In this document: piece after piece, positions 7,576-16,106 of the stretch | How positions within the stretch are numbered: position 1 is the stretch's first letter | How the letters are laid out: every line of letters starts with the position of its first letter | Assembly (NCBI RefSeq): GCF_000367365.1 | Contig: NZ_BARF01000114.1 | Location: forward strand, 1-48,999 | Source of the DNA: Streptomyces prunicolor NBRC 13075 | GTDB lineage: Bacteria > Actinomycetota > Actinomycetes > Streptomycetales > Streptomycetaceae | Reading direction: 5' to 3' | Length of the DNA: 48,999 bases | Notes under the pieces: generated by a model | The model's database searches: none | The model's input: the letters and a program-made list of their open reading frames with translations, nothing else | Told to the model about the DNA's origin: nothing | Translations under genes and position numbers: made by a program

Positions 7576-8601
7576 ATGGTGACAAGCCGGGACGTGGCCC
7601 GGTTGGCGGGCGTCTCCCAGAGCACCGTCTCCTATGTGATGAGCGGGCGCCGCTCGATATCCCCCGAGACCCGGCGTCGGGTCGAGGAGGCGATCGAGAC
7701 GTTGGGGTTCCAACCCAACGCGGGTGCGCGGGCGTTGGCGAGTCAGCGGAGTCAAGTCATCGGTCTGGTCGTGCCGTTCGCGCCGGGGGCCGACATGACG
7801 GGGGTGCTGCCCTTCATCGAGACGATCACCAAGTGTGCCCGGGAAGAGGACCACAACGTCATCCTGGCCACCGAGGACGAGGGCGCAGAGGGCCTCACCC
7901 GGCTCAGCGACCAGTCCCTGTGCGACGCGATCGTGCTGATGGAGGTCGGGTCCAAGGACCCGCGCATTCCGGTGGCCGCCGGGCTGAGCGTGCCCGTCAT
8001 CCTGATCGGCGTGCCGGACGACCCCGAGGGCCTGTACTGCGTCGACCTGGACTACACCCTGGCCGGACGCATGGCGGTGGACGAACTGGCCGACTCCGCG
8101 CACGACCGTGTCGTCCTGCTCGGCTACCCCCGTGACGTGCTGGCCCGCGACGTCAACTTCGTCCGCCGCTTCCTGCGCGGAGCCGAGGACGCGGCCGCGG
8201 CGCACGGTATCGCCTACGCCGAGGTGAGCCCGCCGGACACCAGCCGCGCCGGGGCCGAGGCCGCCCTGGACGAGGCGCTTGCCGAACTAGGGCCTGACGG
8301 CGGCCGGTTGGGGCTCGTCGTCCCCGATCCCCAGTTGATCCAGCCGACCTTGCAGAGCCTGCTGGACCGCGGTCTGGTTCCGGGCCGCGACCTGTCCGTC
8401 ATCGGACTGTGCACCGATCGCACCGCCGAGACCTCCACTCCCCCCGTCACCAACCTCTCGCTGGAACCCAGGGACGTCTCGCGCCGCGCGATGAGGATCC
8501 TGTTCCGGCTGCTCAACCGCGAGAGCGTGCTCACCACTTCGACCGTCGAACTGGTCACCCCGCGTCTGACCCTGCGTCAGACCAGCCTGCCCGCCCGCTG
8601 A
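7576..8601 (+). CDS. LacI family transcriptional regulator of the adjacent sugar operon
   Basis: This 341-residue protein has the N-terminal LacI helix-turn-helix (VTSRDVARLAGVSQSTVSYV) and hinge helix (PNAGARALASQRS), followed by a periplasmic-binding-protein-like sugar sensor domain (about 60-335). ATG 7576 has GAGGGAGG upstream; GTG 7579 is possible. It is encoded upstream of and in the same direction as the importer operon. Matching operators lie just upstream of its own start and of the operon, so it most likely represses both until a sugar binds. The sugar ligand cannot be read from sequence. Confidence 0.94.
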   Translation: MVTSRDVARLAGVSQSTVSYVMSGRRSISPETRRRVEEAIETLGFQPNAGARALASQRSQVIGLVVPFAPGADMTGVLPFIETITKCAREEDHNVILATEDEGAEGLTRLSDQSLCDAIVLMEVGSKDPRIPVAAGLSVPVILIGVPDDPEGLYCVDLDYTLAGRMAVDELADSAHDRVVLLGYPRDVLARDVNFVRRFLRGAEDAAAAHGIAYAEVSPPDTSRAGAEAALDEALAELGPDGGRLGLVVPDPQLIQPTLQSLLDRGLVPGRDLSVIGLCTDRTAETSTPPVTNLSLEPRDVSRRAMRILFRLLNRESVLTTSTVELVTPRLTLRQTSLPAR

Positions 8602-8626
8602 TCCCCGCTGTTTCGTGTCAAGGGGG

Positions 8627-8638
8627 ATGACGCGTCAT
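8627..8638. promoter_or_regulatory. perfect 12-bp palindrome ATGACGCGTCAT
   Basis: ATGACGCGTCAT (8627-8638) is self-complementary and lies 3 bp before the LacI-type operator and 26 bp after the lacI stop. It may be a second regulator's site or part of a terminator; its sequence is unrelated to the LacI operator. Confidence 0.45.
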
Positions 8639-8641
8639 TGC

Positions 8642-8659
8642 TGTCGATACGCATCGACA
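8642..8659. promoter_or_regulatory. LacI-type operator in front of the sugar ABC operon
   Basis: TGTCGATACGCATCGACA (8642-8659) is palindromic apart from one mismatched pair and shares 16 of 18 bases with the site at 7519-7536. It lies 48 bp before the start of the binding-protein gene, where a repressor would control the whole importer and catabolic operon. Confidence 0.75.
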
Positions 8660-8706
8660 CCCCGCGCGGTCCACCCGAGACGGCGCCGACCGAGGAGAGA
8701 ACGAAC

Positions 8707-9936
8707 ATGGCTCAACGACGAGCGATCCTCAGCAGAACGACACCGACGGTGGCCCTCGCGCTGCTGGCGCCGCTCTCCCTGAGCGCCTGTGGTTCGAGTA
8801 CCGGATTGTCCGGCGGCGCCGACACCCTGCGGGTGATGGACTACTACGCCGATCAGCCCGACAAGGGGATCTACGCGAAGGTCCTGGACGCGTGCGGGCA
8901 GCAGAACGGCGTGACGATCAAGCGGGAGGCCGTGGCCGGCCCGTCCCTGATACCCAAGGTGCTGCAACAGGCCTCGTCGCGCACCCTGCCCGACGTCCTG
9001 ATGCTCGACAACCCCGACCTGCAACAGATCGCCGCCAGCGGTGCCCTCGCCCCGCTCAGCGACTTCGGCCTGAAGGCGGACGGATACGCCAAGGGCGTGG
9101 TGGACGCCTCGACCTACCAGGGCAAGCTCTACGGCCTGCAACCGGTGACCAACACGCTCGGCCTGTTCTACAACAAGGACATGCTCGACAAGGCGGGGGT
9201 CAAGCCGCCCACCACCTGGGCCGAGCTCAAGTCGGCCGCCAAGAAGCTCACTTCGGGCAAGCGGTACGGCATCGCCTTCGCCGCACCGGCCACCTACGAG
9301 GGGACCTGGCAGTTCCTGCCCTTCATGTGGTCCAACGGCGGCGACGAGGAGGATATAGCAACTCCCCGGACCGCACGGGCACTTCAGCTCTGGGTGGACC
9401 TGGTCAAGGACGGATCGGCCTCGAAGTCGGTGGTCAGCTGGGCCCAGGCCGACGCCAACGACCAGTTCGCGGCGGGCAACGCGGCCATGATGATCAACGG
9501 CCCCTGGCAGTTCCCGATCCTCGACAAGAAGGCGAGCCTGCACTACGGCGTCGTACAGATCCCCGTACCCAAGGCCGACGGAACTCCCGTCGTCCCCCTG
9601 GGCGGTGAGACCTGGACCGTCCCGCAGACCGGCAACGCGCAGCGCCAGGCCAAGGCCGCCAAGGTCGTCGCGTGCCTCAACTCCGACAAGAACCAGCTGT
9701 CGTTGGCCCAGCAGCGCCAGACCGTGCCGACGAAGACCGCGCTGATGGACAGGTTCGCCGCCGAGCAGCCCCGCATGAAGGCATTCACCGACCAGGTGCG
9801 CAACGCCCGCGCCCGCACAGGCGAGTTGGGCAAGGACTGGCCGAAGGCAGCCACCAAGATCTACACCGCGATACAGACCGCACTCACCCAGGGGGCGACT
9901 CCGGCGAAGGCACTGAAGCAGGCCCAGGATGGCTGA
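8707..9936 (+). CDS. extracellular sugar-binding lipoprotein of an ABC importer
   Basis: This 409-residue family 1 (carbohydrate) solute-binding protein has an N-terminal signal ending in the lipobox LSAC, with lipidated Cys28. ADTLRVMDYYADQPDKG and the LFYNKDMLDKAGVKPPTTWAEL signature identify maltose/multiple-sugar-type binding proteins. The mature protein would be anchored outside the membrane and deliver a sugar or glycoside to the two permeases that follow. ATG 8707 (MAQRRAILS) has GAGGAGAGAACG upstream. The gene overlaps the first permease by 8 bp. Expression is probably controlled by the operator at 8642-8659. Confidence 0.94.
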   Translation: MAQRRAILSRTTPTVALALLAPLSLSACGSSTGLSGGADTLRVMDYYADQPDKGIYAKVLDACGQQNGVTIKREAVAGPSLIPKVLQQASSRTLPDVLMLDNPDLQQIAASGALAPLSDFGLKADGYAKGVVDASTYQGKLYGLQPVTNTLGLFYNKDMLDKAGVKPPTTWAELKSAAKKLTSGKRYGIAFAAPATYEGTWQFLPFMWSNGGDEEDIATPRTARALQLWVDLVKDGSASKSVVSWAQADANDQFAAGNAAMMINGPWQFPILDKKASLHYGVVQIPVPKADGTPVVPLGGETWTVPQTGNAQRQAKAAKVVACLNSDKNQLSLAQQRQTVPTKTALMDRFAAEQPRMKAFTDQVRNARARTGELGKDWPKAATKIYTAIQTALTQGATPAKALKQAQDG

Positions 9937-10909
9937 CGTACTGCGCCGCGCGGTGCGGGCCAAGGGGCGTACGGTGCCGATCACGGACAGCGCCCCCGCG
10001 GGCCGGAAGCTCGGGCGGCTGGGGAAACGCGGCCGACGGGGCCAGTCGCACCTGCTGTTCCTGCTGCCCGCCCTGGCCTACATGGTGGCCTTCTTCGGCT
10101 ACCCGGTCGTGAAGAACGTCGTCATGGGGTTCCAGCACTACACGACGACCACCTTCTACACCGGCCAGGCGCCCTGGGTCGGCCTCGCCAACTACCGGGC
10201 CGTCATCTCGTCCTCCGTCTTCGACAAGGCACTCCTCAACACGGCGCTGTTCACAGTGGGTTCGATCGCGGGGCAGTTCCTCACCGGGCTGGCGATCGCC
10301 CTGTTCTTCCGCCGCCGGTTCCCGCTGAACGGCGTGATGCGCTCCCTGTTGCTGTTGCCGTGGCTGGTCCCGCTGATCGTCTCCAGCGCGGTGTGGCGCT
10401 GGATCCTCGACCAGGACAACGGCGTCCTCAACCGGTTCCTCGGCGCCCTGTACCTCGTACAGGACCGTCCCGGCTGGCTTACCAGCACCTCGCTCGCGCT
10501 GTTCGCGGTGATCGTGGTCAACATCTGGATCGGGATCCCGTTCAACGTCGCGATCCTTTACGGCGGACTCCAGGACATCCCCGAAGAGTTGTACGAGGCG
10601 GCGGCACTGGACGGCGCCACGGGCTGGCGGGCGTTCCGGCACGTGACCTGGCCGCTGCTGCGGCCCGTGGTCAGCGTGGTGCTCGTCCTCGGCGTCGTCT
10701 ACACGGTCAAGGTCCTCGACGTCATCCTCGGACTCACCAACGGCGGACCGGCCAACTCGACACAGACCATCGCCAGCCAGTCCTACCAACTCTCCTTCCA
10801 GCAGTTCGACTTCGGGCAGGGTGCCGCGCTCGGCAACATCCTCATCGTCATCTCGCTGGTCTTCGCCGTCCTCTACCTGCGCGCGAACCGCCGCGCCGTC
10901 GAGCAGTGA
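9929..10909 (+). CDS. sugar ABC transporter permease (MalF-type)
   Basis: This 326-residue binding-protein-dependent permease has about six transmembrane segments, beginning HLLFLLPALAYMVAFFGYPV. The cytoplasmic EAA loop is LYEAAALDGATGWRAFRHVTWPLL, which docks the ATPase. A basic N-terminal tail of about 35 residues precedes the first helix. The start overlaps the binding-protein stop by 8 bp, implying translational coupling. It forms the channel together with the next gene product. Confidence 0.93.
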   Translation: MADVLRRAVRAKGRTVPITDSAPAGRKLGRLGKRGRRGQSHLLFLLPALAYMVAFFGYPVVKNVVMGFQHYTTTTFYTGQAPWVGLANYRAVISSSVFDKALLNTALFTVGSIAGQFLTGLAIALFFRRRFPLNGVMRSLLLLPWLVPLIVSSAVWRWILDQDNGVLNRFLGALYLVQDRPGWLTSTSLALFAVIVVNIWIGIPFNVAILYGGLQDIPEELYEAAALDGATGWRAFRHVTWPLLRPVVSVVLVLGVVYTVKVLDVILGLTNGGPANSTQTIASQSYQLSFQQFDFGQGAALGNILIVISLVFAVLYLRANRRAVEQ

Positions 10910-10916
10910 GGCCGTC

Positions 10917-11786
10917 ATGGCAACCGTCACGCACACATCCGTCCGACCAGCCACGCACACACCCGTCCACCGGCGGCGCTCCCGTCGGCAGCCATGGGGA
11001 TACACCGCCATCGGCGCGCTGATCCTGGCCGTGATGCTGTTCCCGGTCTACTGGATGGTCAACGTCTCCCTCCAGCCGGCCAACACCGCCGTGAGCACGC
11101 CCTGGTTCCCGACGCATCTGAACTTCCACGGCTACGCCACCGCGCTGAGCCAGCAGGGGTCAAATCTCCTGACCAGTCTGGTCGTTGCGGTGGGGAGCGT
11201 GGTGTTCAGCCTGATCATCGCGAGCCCGGCCGCGTACGCGCTCGCCCATGTCAACGCGCGCTGGGTCGGCCCCGTGCTGTTCGGGATCCTGATCAGCCAG
11301 ATGGTCCCCGGGATCGTCGTGGCCAACGCGCTCTACAGCGCGTACAACGGCCTCGGGCTGCTCAACTCGATCCCCGGACTGATCCTGGCGGACTCGACCG
11401 CGGGCATCCCCTTCGCGATCCTGATCCTGCGCGCCTTCATGGGCAACATCCCCGCCTCGGTGATCGAGGCGGCCCGGGTGGACGGGGCGGGCAGGGTGCG
11501 GGCGTTCGTGTCGATCGTCCTGCCGATGAGCAGGAACGCCCTCATCACGGCTGGGCTGTTCACGTTCCTGTTCACCTGGAGCGACTTCCTCTTCGCGCTG
11601 ACCCTGACGACGACCGAGGACGTCCGCCCCGTCACCCTCGGCCTCTACCAGTACCTCGGCTCCCACGTCAGCGACTGGAACGCGGTGATGGCCACCGCGA
11701 CCCTCGCCTCGGTCCCGGCTCTCGTGCTGCTCCTGGTGGCACAGCGCTACATCGCCACCGGCGTGACCGGCGGAGCCGTCAAATGA
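10917..11786 (+). CDS. sugar ABC transporter permease (MalG-type)
   Basis: This 289-residue permease has about six transmembrane helices and the EAA loop VIEAARVDGAGRVRAFVSIVLPM. ATG 10917 lies 7 bp after the first permease's stop; reading back to 10821 would overlap that gene heavily and is unlikely. No ATPase gene follows. In Streptomyces many sugar importers share the single ATPase MsiK, which could energise this one too; that is inference. Confidence 0.93.
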   Translation: MATVTHTSVRPATHTPVHRRRSRRQPWGYTAIGALILAVMLFPVYWMVNVSLQPANTAVSTPWFPTHLNFHGYATALSQQGSNLLTSLVVAVGSVVFSLIIASPAAYALAHVNARWVGPVLFGILISQMVPGIVVANALYSAYNGLGLLNSIPGLILADSTAGIPFAILILRAFMGNIPASVIEAARVDGAGRVRAFVSIVLPMSRNALITAGLFTFLFTWSDFLFALTLTTTEDVRPVTLGLYQYLGSHVSDWNAVMATATLASVPALVLLLVAQRYIATGVTGGAVK

Positions 11787-11827
11787 CCCGCCCCCAGGGC
11801 GACTTCGGAGAAAGGCAGAACACCCCT

Positions 11828-12616
11828 GTGACCACGTCTTCCGCACCGCCCCCGGCCCCGATCCGCGTGACCGTGTGGGGGGAGAACCGCCACGAGAAGA
11901 TCGAGGAGCACGTGGCCGAGATCTACCCGCAGGGCATGCACACCACGATCGCCGAGGGCATCACGGAGAACCTCGGCGACGCCTGCACCGTACGCACCGC
12001 GACGCTGGACGACCCCGAACACGGCCTGACCGAGGAGGTGTTGGCCTCGACCGACGTCCTCACCTGGTGGGGACACGCCGCCCACGCCGAGGTGTCCGAC
12101 GAGGTCGTGGAACGCGTGCACCGGCACGTGCTGTCGGGCATGGGCCTCGTGGTCCTGCACTCCGGCCACTGGTCGAAGATCTTCGTCAAGCTCATGGGCA
12201 CCAGCTGCACCCTGCGCTGGCGCAACGGGCACGACCGCGAGCTGGTGTGGACGGTGAACCCAACGCACCCCATCGCCAAGGGAGTTCCGCATCCGCTCGT
12301 CGTCGAGGAGGACGAGATGTACGGAGAGTTCTTCGACATCCCCGTCCCGGACGAGCTGGTGTTCGTCAGCTCGTTCACCGGCGGTGAGGTGATCCGCAGC
12401 GGCTGCACGTTCCGTCGCGGCCACGGCCGGATCTTCTACTTCAGCCCCGGCGACCAGGACTATCCCGTCTACCACAACAAGGACATCCGCCGGGTGATCG
12501 CCAACGGCGTGCAGTGGGCGCGCACGGACCGGCCCGAGCGCAGCCACCCCGTGCTGCTGCGCTACGACACCGACGACTTCTTCAACGGCGTGGACTACTC
12601 GGGGCCGCTTCGATGA
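11828..12616 (+). CDS. ThuA domain protein (trehalose/disaccharide utilisation)
   Basis: This 262-residue ThuA-like protein starts RVTVWGENRHEKIEEHVAEI after a short leader. It has the glutamine-amidotransferase-like fold: DVLTWWGHAAHAEV, GLVVLHSGHWSKIF and a C-terminal GRIFYFSPGDQDYP. In Sinorhizobium and Agrobacterium ThuA works with the dehydrogenase ThuB in trehalose and related disaccharide catabolism through a 3-keto intermediate. GTG 11828 is chosen; ATG 11783, which overlaps the permease stop as ATGA, would add 15 residues and is equally plausible for a coupled operon. The stop overlaps the following dehydrogenase start by 4 bp. Confidence 0.9.
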   Translation: MTTSSAPPPAPIRVTVWGENRHEKIEEHVAEIYPQGMHTTIAEGITENLGDACTVRTATLDDPEHGLTEEVLASTDVLTWWGHAAHAEVSDEVVERVHRHVLSGMGLVVLHSGHWSKIFVKLMGTSCTLRWRNGHDRELVWTVNPTHPIAKGVPHPLVVEEDEMYGEFFDIPVPDELVFVSSFTGGEVIRSGCTFRRGHGRIFYFSPGDQDYPVYHNKDIRRVIANGVQWARTDRPERSHPVLLRYDTDDFFNGVDYSGPLR

Positions 12617-13761
12617 CCCACCGGACCATCCCCTGCGGGCCCGACAACCCCCTGCGCGTGCTGGTGGTCGGGGCCGGCTCCATGGGACAGCAGTGGCTGA
12701 CCACCGTAACCGCCGCGCCCGAGACCGCACTTGCCGGCATCGTCGACCTCGACCTGGACGCGGCCCGGCGGTCCGCGGCCGGTCTGGGCCTGCCGGACCT
12801 CCCGGTCGGCTCCGACGCGGTCGCGCTCTCGGCCGACACCGGCGCCCAGGCGATCATCAACGTGACGGTCCCGGTGGCCCATCACCCCGTCACCACCGCC
12901 GCGTTGTTCGCCGGGCTGCCCGTCCTCGGCGAGAAGCCGATCGCCGACACCCTGGCCCACGCCCTGTCGCTCGCCGCCGCGGCCGAGGTGAGCGGCGAGC
13001 TGTTCATGGTGAGCCAGTCACGGCGCTGGAACCCCCAACTCTTCGCCCTGCGCGGGATGTTGGGGGAACTCGGCGCGATCGGCACGCTGACGACCGAGTT
13101 CTTCAAGGCGCCGCACATGGGCGGTTTCCGCGAGGAGATGGCGTACCCGCTGCTGATCGACATGGCGATCCACGCCTTCGACTCGGCGCGCTTCCTGCTC
13201 GGTGCGGACCCGGTCTCCGCCTACTGCCAGGCGTACAACCCGCCGTGGAGCTGGTACGACGGCGACGCCGCCGCGAGTGCCGTCTTCGAGATGGAGGGCG
13301 GTACGCGCTATGCGTACAACGGCAGTTGGTGCAGTCCGGGTGCCGAGACCTCGTGGAACGGAGTGTGGCGGGCGAGCGGCGAAAAGGGCTCGGCGCAGTG
13401 GGACGGCGACAACGAGCCCGTGCTCGTGACCGACGTGCAACCCGCCGAGCGGCCCCGCTCCCCGTACTCCGACATCGCCGGAGCGCTGCGGGTCTTCGTC
13501 GAGTCGCTGCGGACCGGCAGCACGCCCATGGGCGAGGTGCACGAGAACGCCATGAGCCTGGCGATGGTCGAGGCCGCGGTGGAATCGGCCCGGACCGGAC
13601 AACGCGTACTCGTCGACGACGTCCTCGACCAGGCGTACGCGACGGCGCTGCGCGAGGAGGACCGTCCCAACGTCCGTGCGGCCCTTGCCAGTTGGCCGTC
13701 GGTTCGCGGCGCCCTCACCTCGCACCAGACACCGCCCGCAGCCGCAGCCGCGTCCGCCTGA
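12613..13761 (+). CDS. Gfo/Idh/MocA family oxidoreductase (ThuB-like position)
   Basis: This 382-residue NAD(P)-dependent sugar dehydrogenase-type protein has the Rossmann motif VLVVGAGSMGQQWL near the N-terminus. LPVLGEKPIADTLAHA carries the EKP lysine of the family, and a C-terminal alpha/beta domain follows with LIDMAIHAFDSARF (the D-x3-H pair). The start at 12613 overlaps the ThuA stop as ATGA. Together with ThuA it probably oxidises the imported glycoside or its product at a sugar hydroxyl. Confidence 0.92.
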   Translation: MTHRTIPCGPDNPLRVLVVGAGSMGQQWLTTVTAAPETALAGIVDLDLDAARRSAAGLGLPDLPVGSDAVALSADTGAQAIINVTVPVAHHPVTTAALFAGLPVLGEKPIADTLAHALSLAAAAEVSGELFMVSQSRRWNPQLFALRGMLGELGAIGTLTTEFFKAPHMGGFREEMAYPLLIDMAIHAFDSARFLLGADPVSAYCQAYNPPWSWYDGDAAASAVFEMEGGTRYAYNGSWCSPGAETSWNGVWRASGEKGSAQWDGDNEPVLVTDVQPAERPRSPYSDIAGALRVFVESLRTGSTPMGEVHENAMSLAMVEAAVESARTGQRVLVDDVLDQAYATALREEDRPNVRAALASWPSVRGALTSHQTPPAAAAASA

Positions 13762-13784
13762 CGCCCTACCGATACGGAGATCCC

Positions 13785-14984
13785 GTGCCCCGCCCTTCGC
13801 CCGACCCCGTTTCCGGCCGCCCCCGACTCGGGGTGGCGATGATCGGCCACTCGTTCATGGGAGCCGTGCACTCCCAGGCCTGGCGCACCGCGCCCCGGGT
13901 GTTCGACCTGCCCTTCGACGTCGACATGACCGTCGTCTGCGGCCGTGACCCGAAGGGCGCGGCACGGGCTGCCGAACGGCTGGGGTGGGGCGACTGGGCG
14001 GCCGACTGGCGGGAGGTGATCCGTCGCGACGACGTGGACGTCGTAGACATCTGCACACCCGGTGACTCCCACGCCGACATCGCGATCGCAGCCCTGGCCG
14101 CCGGCAAGCACGTGCTGTGCGAGAAGCCCCTCGCCAACACGGTCGAGGAGGCCGAGCGGATGGCCGCCGCAGCGCAGGTCGCGGGCGAGGCCGGCGTCCG
14201 GTCGATGGTCGGCTTCAACAACCGGCGCGTGCCCGCCTTGGCACACGCCGCCCGCCTGATCGCCGAGGGCCGCATCGGCGAGGTGCGGCACGTCAGAGCC
14301 CAGTACCTCCAGGACTGGATCGTCGACCCCGAGTTCCCGCTGGTGTGGCGGCTGCGCAAGGAACGGGCCGGCTCCGGCGCGCTCGGGGACCTCGGCTCGC
14401 ACGTCATCGACCTGCTCCAACACCTGACCGGCGAGCGCCTCACCGGGGTGTCGGCGACGCAGGCCACGTTCGTCACCGAGCGCCCCTTGCCGACGGAATC
14501 CAGTGGCCTCTCGGCGAGCGCCGGGGAACAGCGCGGGCAGGTGACCGTCGACGACGCGACCGCGTTCACCGGTCGGCTGGAAGGGGGCGCCCTCGTCGTG
14601 GTCGAGGCAGCGCGCTTCGCCACGGGGCGCAAGAACGCGCTGCGGATCGAGGTGAACGGCTCACGCGGGTCGGTCGCCTTCGACTTCGAGTCGATGAACG
14701 AGCTTCTGCTGTACGACGCCGACGCCCCGGAGACGGAGGCGGGATTCCGCCGGATCCTGGTCACCGAGCCCGGGCATCCCTACCTGGGCGCCTGGTGGCC
14801 GCCCGGTCACGGTCTGGGTTACGAGCACGCGTTCGTCCACCAGGTCCACGACTTCCTGACCGCGGTGGCGGAGGACGGGAGCGACCCGCGCCCGTCGTTC
14901 GCCGATGGCCTGCAGGTCCAGTACGTCATGCGGGCCGTCGAGCGCAGCGCCGCGGACTCCTCTCGCTGGACGAGCATCGGCTGA
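13785..14984 (+). CDS. Gfo/Idh/MocA family oxidoreductase
   Basis: This 399-residue second dehydrogenase of the same family has GVAMIGHSFMGAVHSQAW (Rossmann), KHVLCEKPLANTVEEAERM (EKP motif) and GALGDLGSHVIDLLQHL, which holds the catalytic Asp/His pair. GTG 13785 has CGGAG upstream and lies 23 bp after the previous stop. It is related to but clearly distinct from the preceding enzyme, so the pathway probably has two oxidation or isomerisation steps, as in inositol- or keto-sugar-type routes. It is the last gene of the operon; only 37 bp separate it from the convergent AraC remnant. Confidence 0.92.
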   Translation: MPRPSPDPVSGRPRLGVAMIGHSFMGAVHSQAWRTAPRVFDLPFDVDMTVVCGRDPKGAARAAERLGWGDWAADWREVIRRDDVDVVDICTPGDSHADIAIAALAAGKHVLCEKPLANTVEEAERMAAAAQVAGEAGVRSMVGFNNRRVPALAHAARLIAEGRIGEVRHVRAQYLQDWIVDPEFPLVWRLRKERAGSGALGDLGSHVIDLLQHLTGERLTGVSATQATFVTERPLPTESSGLSASAGEQRGQVTVDDATAFTGRLEGGALVVVEAARFATGRKNALRIEVNGSRGSVAFDFESMNELLLYDADAPETEAGFRRILVTEPGHPYLGAWWPPGHGLGYEHAFVHQVHDFLTAVAEDGSDPRPSFADGLQVQYVMRAVERSAADSSRWTSIG

Positions 14985-15021
14985 CTACATGTCGCTGGCC
15001 ACGGCAGGCGCGCTGTGCGGG

Positions 15022-15507
15022 TCAGTTCCGCGCCGCAGTGGTCGAGCGGGCGTATTCGGTCGGCGTCCGGCCGTAGTGCTTCTTGAAGGCGCGGATGATG
15101 TGGCTGCTGTCCGCGAACTGCCAGTGGGCGGCGAGTTCCGAGACGCTCAGTCGGCCGGAGGGTGCGGTGAGGGCTAGTCGGGCTTCTTCCAGGCGCCGTT
15201 GGCGGATGTAGGCGGTCACCGATTCTCCCGCCGCGGCGAATGCCCGTTGCAGGCTGCGCACGGAGACGTTGAGTTCACGGGCCAGCATCGCGCCGGAGAG
15301 TTCGGGGTCGGTCAGGTGGTTGTCCGCGAGGTCCTTCGCCGCCTGGGCGAGGGCCGACGCCAGTTGGGGTTCCGTGTCGTCGACCCGGTGCCTGGCCACC
15401 GCCTTGGCCAGCTCGATGAGTGTGCTGTGCGCGGCCTGCACTCCGGCCGGTCCGAGGTCGGCGGCCATTTCGTAGATCATGTTCGAGTGGGCCACCAGCA
15501 GGCGCAC
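15022..15507 (-). pseudogene. AraC family regulator lacking its N-terminal half
   Basis: The 161-codon frame encodes the C-terminal half of an AraC-type protein: a short helical linker, then two helix-turn-helix motifs (LSGAMLARELNVSVRSLQRAF and LSVSELAAHWQFADSSHIIRAF), ending FKKHYGRTPTEYARSTTAARN. Family relatives with this tail are about 320 residues, with an N-terminal sensing domain. Here the frame opens directly after a TAG (15508-15510), with GTG at 15505-15507, and nothing upstream restores the missing half. A short DNA-binding fragment could still be made, but an N-terminally deleted gene is more likely. Confidence 0.7.
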
Positions 15508-15566
15508 CTACATTCATGAGAGTCAACCCCAACGAACACAGCCCACTCTCTTACGCGTAGGCTCAA

Positions 15567-16026
15567 ATGAAAGACGTCTCAGTGGTCGGCCCGGACGCCG
15601 GTGAGGCGATCCAGCTCGGCCCGACCCGGATGCGGATCCTGGAGGACGGCGCCACGACCGATCACCGCCTCGGCATCGGCGAGATCACGCTCGCCCCGCA
15701 CACCGACGGTCCGCCGCAGCACCGGCACGCCCGGCACGACGAGGGCTTCTACGTCGTGTCCGGCGCGGCCCGGTTCACCGTCTGGCGAGACCGTGTACGA
15801 CGCGCCCGCCGGAACGCTGGTCATGATCCCGCCCGGCGCCCCGCACACCTTCGCCAACCCGACCGACGGCACGACGGTCCTGCTCAACACGTTCGCCCCG
15901 GACCTGTACGTCGACTACTTCCGGGAACTGCGCGACATGATCGCCGCCGGCCGCCCGCTGACCCCCGAGGCGACGATCGAGGCGATGAGCCGGTACGCCA
16001 CCGAGCCGGCCACCGACTTCGCCTGA
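15567..16026 (+). pseudogene. cupin domain protein, frameshifted
   Basis: The first part from ATG 15567 is a cupin N-terminus (IQLGPTRMRILEDG, then PHTDGPPQHRHARHDEGFYVVSG with the metal-binding histidines), reading to RFTV at 15771-15782. The family pattern then continues in the next frame: SGETVYDAPAGTLVMIPPG, APHTFANPTDG and a helical tail to TGA 16026. One base too many or two too few near 15783 breaks the gene. Intact it would be about 153 residues, a normal single-domain cupin. A sequencing error or a real mutation both fit. Confidence 0.78.
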
Positions 16027-16106
16027 ACATCCGTACCCGCGCCCCTCACCCTCGCCCCTCACCCTTCTTCCGACCCACTCACCAGAATCGTTCAATGAGA
16101 TAGACC

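Noticed and set aside
15022..15507. AraC fragment as a complete small regulator
   Set aside because: The tail matches regulators of about 320 residues and the frame opens right after a stop, so truncation is the better reading.
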